Source: Agathobaculum hominis
Lineage (GTDB): Bacteria; Bacillota; Clostridia; Oscillospirales; Butyricicoccaceae
Assembly: GCF_014288055.1 (NCBI RefSeq)
Contig: NZ_JACOPK010000008.1
Span: 84,910-148,909, forward strand
Reading direction: 5' to 3'
Length of the DNA stretch: 64,000 bases
The position numbers and the translations under genes were made by a program. Positions within the stretch are counted from its first letter, which is position 1. Every line of letters begins with the position of its first letter. Positions 60,682 to 64,000 of this stretch are shown here, one piece after another. Under the pieces are notes generated by a model that worked only from the letters and a program-made list of their open reading frames with translations, ran no database searches and was not told the DNA's origin.

Positions 60682-61506
60682 TTATTCGCCCTTGTTTTCG
60701 TCCGTTTCGGGCACATAAAACGCCTTTGCTACCTTGATTCGGTGATACTGCCGCGCGAGCACCGCGACCGCCGCGATACAGCTGATGATAGCGAGCAGCT
60801 GCGAGACGCGGACCGAGCCGATATACAGGCTGTCCGTGCGCAGGCCCTCGATCCATGCGCGGCCGGCGCCGTACCATGCGGCATAGAGCAGCGCGATCTC
60901 GCCCTTGAACCTGCGTTTTTTCGAATAGAAATGCAGCAGGACAAAGCCGGCGAGGTTCCAGAGGGACTCATAGAGGAAGGTCGGGTGGACCATGCTCTGG
61001 CCGTCGATGGTCATGCCCCAGGGGAGGGTTGTCGGGCCGCCGTGGGCCTCGCCGTTGACGAAATTGCCCCAGCGGCCGATGCACTGGCCGATGAGCAGGC
61101 CGAACGCCGCGAGATCGCACAGGCTCGCGAGCGAGAGCTTTTTGACGCGGCTGTACACGAACAGGCCGATGAGCGTGCCGATGATGCCGCCGTAGATAGC
61201 GATGCCGCCCTTCCAGATGGCGATGATCTCGCCCGGGTGCTGCGCGTAGTAGCCCCATTCGAAAACGACGTAGTAGATACGCGCGCAGATGATGCCGAGG
61301 GGCACGCAGATGATGAGGCAGTCGGTGAGGTTATCCGAGGTGATGCCGAAGTCCTTCGTCCGGGAATTGACGTAGAGCGCGGCGAGGATAAAGCCGGCGC
61401 AGATGATGATGCCGTACCAGTAGATGTCCTTTCCGAGCACGGTGCAGGCCACGCGGCTGAGCGTGAATTCCAGACCGAGGTTCGGAAAACCGATAGTGTG
61501 TTCCAT
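60682..61506 (-). CDS. lgt: Prolipoprotein diacylglyceryl transferase
   Basis: Attaches diacylglycerol to the lipobox Cys of prolipoproteins in the membrane. The 274-residue, seven-span protein bears the Lgt signature GRWGNFVNGEAHG and FLYESLWNLAGF. The start is ATG 61506, eight bases after AAGGAAGG; the open frame continues to 61617 without a site. At least one client, the sugar-binding lipoprotein at 32435, is in this window. folD lies directly downstream. Confidence 0.95.
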   Translation of the reverse strand: MEHTIGFPNLGLEFTLSRVACTVLGKDIYWYGIIICAGFILAALYVNSRTKDFGITSDNLTDCLIICVPLGIICARIYYVVFEWGYYAQHPGEIIAIWKGGIAIYGGIIGTLIGLFVYSRVKKLSLASLCDLAAFGLLIGQCIGRWGNFVNGEAHGGPTTLPWGMTIDGQSMVHPTFLYESLWNLAGFVLLHFYSKKRRFKGEIALLYAAWYGAGRAWIEGLRTDSLYIGSVRVSQLLAIISCIAAVAVLARQYHRIKVAKAFYVPETDENKGE

Positions 61507-61652
61507 GTTTCGACCTTCCTTTAGGGGTATTGATGCGAGGGGGGGTGCACGGCGCGCCGCCGCGCAGGGTAAAGTTTCGCCTGTGAATATTATACATGAC
61601 TCCGGCGCTTCGTGCAATGTAGATTGCGTGTATTTTGGACGGCGGAAGGCAT

Positions 61653-61683
61653 AAGAAAACCCCCGAGGTTTCCCTCGGGGGTC
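61653..61683 (-). terminator. Terminator of the large surface protein gene
   Basis: ACCCCCGAGG pairs with CCTCGGGGGT and is followed on the minus strand by TTTTCTT. Confidence 0.85.
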
Positions 61684-61724
61684 TTGCTTTGCCTTATGGC
61701 AGGCTTAACGGAGAACCGTTAAGA

Positions 61725-64000
61725 TTACCACTTGGTGATGTTGTTGTCCGGAACGTCGATAACCAGAACAGTGATCTGATCGTCGGAGTCGTTGTCAACA
61801 AATACGTGAACGTTCGGAGCGAAGTCCTCGTTCAGGTATGCATTACCATCCTCGAAACGCTTGTTGGTAGCGTTGTAGGTGAAGGTGGTGTGAGACTGGC
61901 CATCGGACCACTTGTCAGCGTCAAAGACGTTAGCCAGAGTGATGTTGTCCATGGTGTAGCCGGTCAGGCCCTCGCCATCGTCAGAACCAACGAACATCAG
62001 GACAGTGTCCTTGCTGTCAACGGTGTTCCAAGCGTCGGTGTTGGTAGCGTTGACGAAGTTCGGGTTGGTGTCAGTGCCGATGTTGTAAACCAGAGTGATG
62101 TCGCCGGAGTCCTTATCGTACTCCTTAACGAACATATCCTTCTGGCGGTCAGAGCTGTAGGTGTCGATGTCAGCCAGGGTGTCGCCGGTAGCGGTGTAGG
62201 AGAATACCTCGCCCTTCTTCAGGCTGTTAGCAGCGCTGTCGTCGGTGGTAACGGTAATCTGCTCGGTACCAGTCCAAGCGGTGATTACGTATACGGTGCC
62301 GTTAGCGGTGCCGGTCTTCTTCTCAACGTTCTTCAGAACAACTGCGTAGTTCTCGGAAGAACCGCCGGTGCTCTTGTCGCCCAGGTCGATGAATGCAGCC
62401 TGTGCATAGTAGCTGTTGCTGGACTTGTTAGCAACTGCGGTTGCGCCCTTGATGTCGCGATCGTAGCCAGCAGCAGTCTTACCGGTTACTACCTTGTAGG
62501 AAGCATCGGACTGGGAGTTGCGATTGCCCTTGTCGGAGTACTTAACGAATACAACGCCGGTTGCTTCGTAGTACAGACGAGAGATGGTGGAGTCGGTAGA
62601 ACCCTGAGTACCGTCTGCCTTCAGAGTGATGGTGCCATGCTTGATGGAGCCGTCAGTCTTAGCAGAGCCAACAGTTACGTAATTGTCATAGCCGTTGGTG
62701 TCGATGGTGTTATCGGTGGTGTCGGTGTTCTTGAAGCCCATACGAGTCAGGGTGTAAACATCCTTGGATACCTCGTAGGAAACGAGCATCGGCTGTGCGT
62801 ATACAGAAGAACCGCCATTGGAATTGTCGGTGTTCGGGTTGGTAGCAGTGCCTTCGTGGAACTCCTTGATAGCTACGCCATCATCCTTGTCGTCCCACTT
62901 CTTCTCGATCTCAACAACCTTGTCGGTGCCGTCTGCGAAGATCAGGCGAGCTTCCCACTTGGAGTTTACGCCGCCGGACGGAGCAGCCTCAACCAGCAGA
63001 GCCATGTCGTCGATGGAGCCAACAGTGGTGTCGGTGTAGTAAACGTAGCCGTTTACAACTACCATCTCAACGTTAGCGCCAGTGTTCGGACGCTTAACAG
63101 CTGCGGTGCTCTTACCAGCCATCTTGTACCACTCGTCGTTGATGGATACGCCATCGTCAGAACGGGTGCCGTTTACCTTACCGGTAACAACAGTAGCCTT
63201 CTCGATCAGGCCATTGCCGGTGCCGTAGTTGCCAGCAGCAGTCAGAACAACGTAGTCGTCCTTCTTGATGCCGTCGTACCAATCCCAGTCATCCTCTTCG
63301 AGCTTGGTCTTGCCGTTGGTGATGGAGGTATCGCCCTTCTTGAAGGTTACGTTAACGTAATCAGAGCCAACAGCGGTAACCTTGCCTACAGCAAAGGTCT
63401 TAACGTTCAGGATGGAGTAGTTGGTGGAGCCGTCGGTAGCGAGCAGCTTAACCTCGGTCGGCTGCATGTAAGCAGCATCGGTGTACTTGGTAGAAGAACC
63501 ATCGCCGTACTCGTCGATGAACTCCTTGATGGTAACGTCCTTGTTGTTCTTGTACAGCTTGGTGCCGTTTACGTAAACAGAGGTGGTCTTAGCCAGATCG
63601 TACTTGGTGCCGTCCAGCTTAGCCTTAGCGCCGTCCATCTTGAGGTCCTTCAGGATGCCGGTCTGCTCGGTGTTGTCCTTGGTAGCGTAAACGCCGTAAA
63701 CCTTGGACTTGTCGTTGTTCTTGTACAGAACGGTAACCATCTGATACTTCAGGTCAGAGTAGTCCTTCTTCACGTCGGTGAAGTTGTACAGAGCCTTGCC
63801 CTTGTCATCAGTGGTCTTGTTCTCGTCAACAGTGTCCTTGTCGAGAGAGATCTCGAAGGTCTCCTTGCCGGAGGTCTTGGAAACGTCCTCCAGAACAGCG
63901 GTGGTCTTCTTGAGGTTCATGAACTTCTCGCCAACGGTCTTGTTGTCGTCGCCAAGCAGAGTTACGTTGGTGTAAGCATCGTCACGCCATACAACGGTCG
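61725..64000 (-). CDS. C-terminal part of a large acidic surface (S-layer-like) protein, partial
   Basis: The frame is open to the window edge, giving at least 758 residues; the start lies outside. The protein is Asp/Asn/Lys/Thr/Val-rich with no cysteine and has repeated short beta-strand segments (TKLYKNNKDVTIKEF, GKVTAVGSDYVNVTF, GYVYYTDTTVGSIDD), like clostridial S-layer and SLH-protein bodies. No SLH domain is visible here; it may be N-terminal. Codon choice is narrow (aac, gta/gtt, acc), as in highly expressed genes. It ends NNITKW before the terminator. Confidence 0.7.
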   Translation of the reverse strand, partial: TVVWRDDAYTNVTLLGDDNKTVGEKFMNLKKTTAVLEDVSKTSGKETFEISLDKDTVDENKTTDDKGKALYNFTDVKKDYSDLKYQMVTVLYKNNDKSKVYGVYATKDNTEQTGILKDLKMDGAKAKLDGTKYDLAKTTSVYVNGTKLYKNNKDVTIKEFIDEYGDGSSTKYTDAAYMQPTEVKLLATDGSTNYSILNVKTFAVGKVTAVGSDYVNVTFKKGDTSITNGKTKLEEDDWDWYDGIKKDDYVVLTAAGNYGTGNGLIEKATVVTGKVNGTRSDDGVSINDEWYKMAGKSTAAVKRPNTGANVEMVVVNGYVYYTDTTVGSIDDMALLVEAAPSGGVNSKWEARLIFADGTDKVVEIEKKWDDKDDGVAIKEFHEGTATNPNTDNSNGGSSVYAQPMLVSYEVSKDVYTLTRMGFKNTDTTDNTIDTNGYDNYVTVGSAKTDGSIKHGTITLKADGTQGSTDSTISRLYYEATGVVFVKYSDKGNRNSQSDASYKVVTGKTAAGYDRDIKGATAVANKSSNSYYAQAAFIDLGDKSTGGSSENYAVVLKNVEKKTGTANGTVYVITAWTGTEQITVTTDDSAANSLKKGEVFSYTATGDTLADIDTYSSDRQKDMFVKEYDKDSGDITLVYNIGTDTNPNFVNATNTDAWNTVDSKDTVLMFVGSDDGEGLTGYTMDNITLANVFDADKWSDGQSHTTFTYNATNKRFEDGNAYLNEDFAPNVHVFVDNDSDDQITVLVIDVPDNNITKW

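Overview
The window looks like a stretch of chromosome from a fairly GC-rich Firmicute of the class Clostridia (Oscillospirales/Butyricicoccaceae-like is my best guess). This rests on strong AGGAGG-type ribosome binding sites, sigma-A promoters, Spo0A-like DNA-binding proteins, a split ThrE exporter, SLH-domain surface proteins and Tn916/Tn1549-type conjugative-element genes. The species cannot be fixed from the sequence alone.

Left chromosomal arm (1-13140): polyphosphate kinase, a type IV pilin-like protein, a membrane GGDEF protein, a degenerate glycerophosphodiesterase-like protein with cyclophilin, a TepA-like ClpP-family protease facing RecQ, a zinc-ribbon/LprI-like membrane protein, an RmlD-like reductase with a dicarboxylate symporter, and tRNA-Leu(UAA). 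Two copies of a roughly 220-270 bp intergenic element made of consecutive hairpins, and a cluster of DnaA boxes in front of the TepA-like gene, lie here.

Genomic island (about 13141-42207): the 3' 55 bp of tRNA-Leu recurs at 42153-42207, so the 29 kb between is an integrated element. Its left end holds a DUF4143 ATPase, a frameshifted integrase, an excisionase, a DUF927-like ATPase, an orphan 595-aa protein and a small serine resolvase. Next comes a minus-strand operon of DUF960, an amidoligase, a class II glutamine amidotransferase and two tiny peptides of 28 and 24 residues. I consider this the best candidate for an undescribed peptide-modification system. The middle is an L-arabinose/alpha-galactoside locus: HAD phosphatase, GH27, AraC regulator, AraR, araBAD, a sugar ABC transporter, GH36 and an MsmX-like ATPase. 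Two AraR-type operators are present. The right end carries a second excisionase, a rolling-circle-type Rep and a RecQ-like helicase translationally coupled to Rep.

Second mobile region (about 42208-55000): an intact Tn916-type integrase lies directly beyond the tRNA fragment. Then come two tandem secreted M64 (IgA-peptidase family) metalloproteases with SLH anchors, followed by a graveyard of fused conjugative-element remnants (VirB4-NlpC/P60, DUF4315, a CD1107-like fragment, a large serine recombinase tail, a CapK-integrase chimera).

Right chromosomal arm (about 55100-64000): two convergent receiver-less Spo0A-like DNA-binding proteins, rpiA, a coiled-coil membrane protein, the two-gene ThrE exporter, folD and lgt, and the C-terminal part of a large surface protein that runs off the window.
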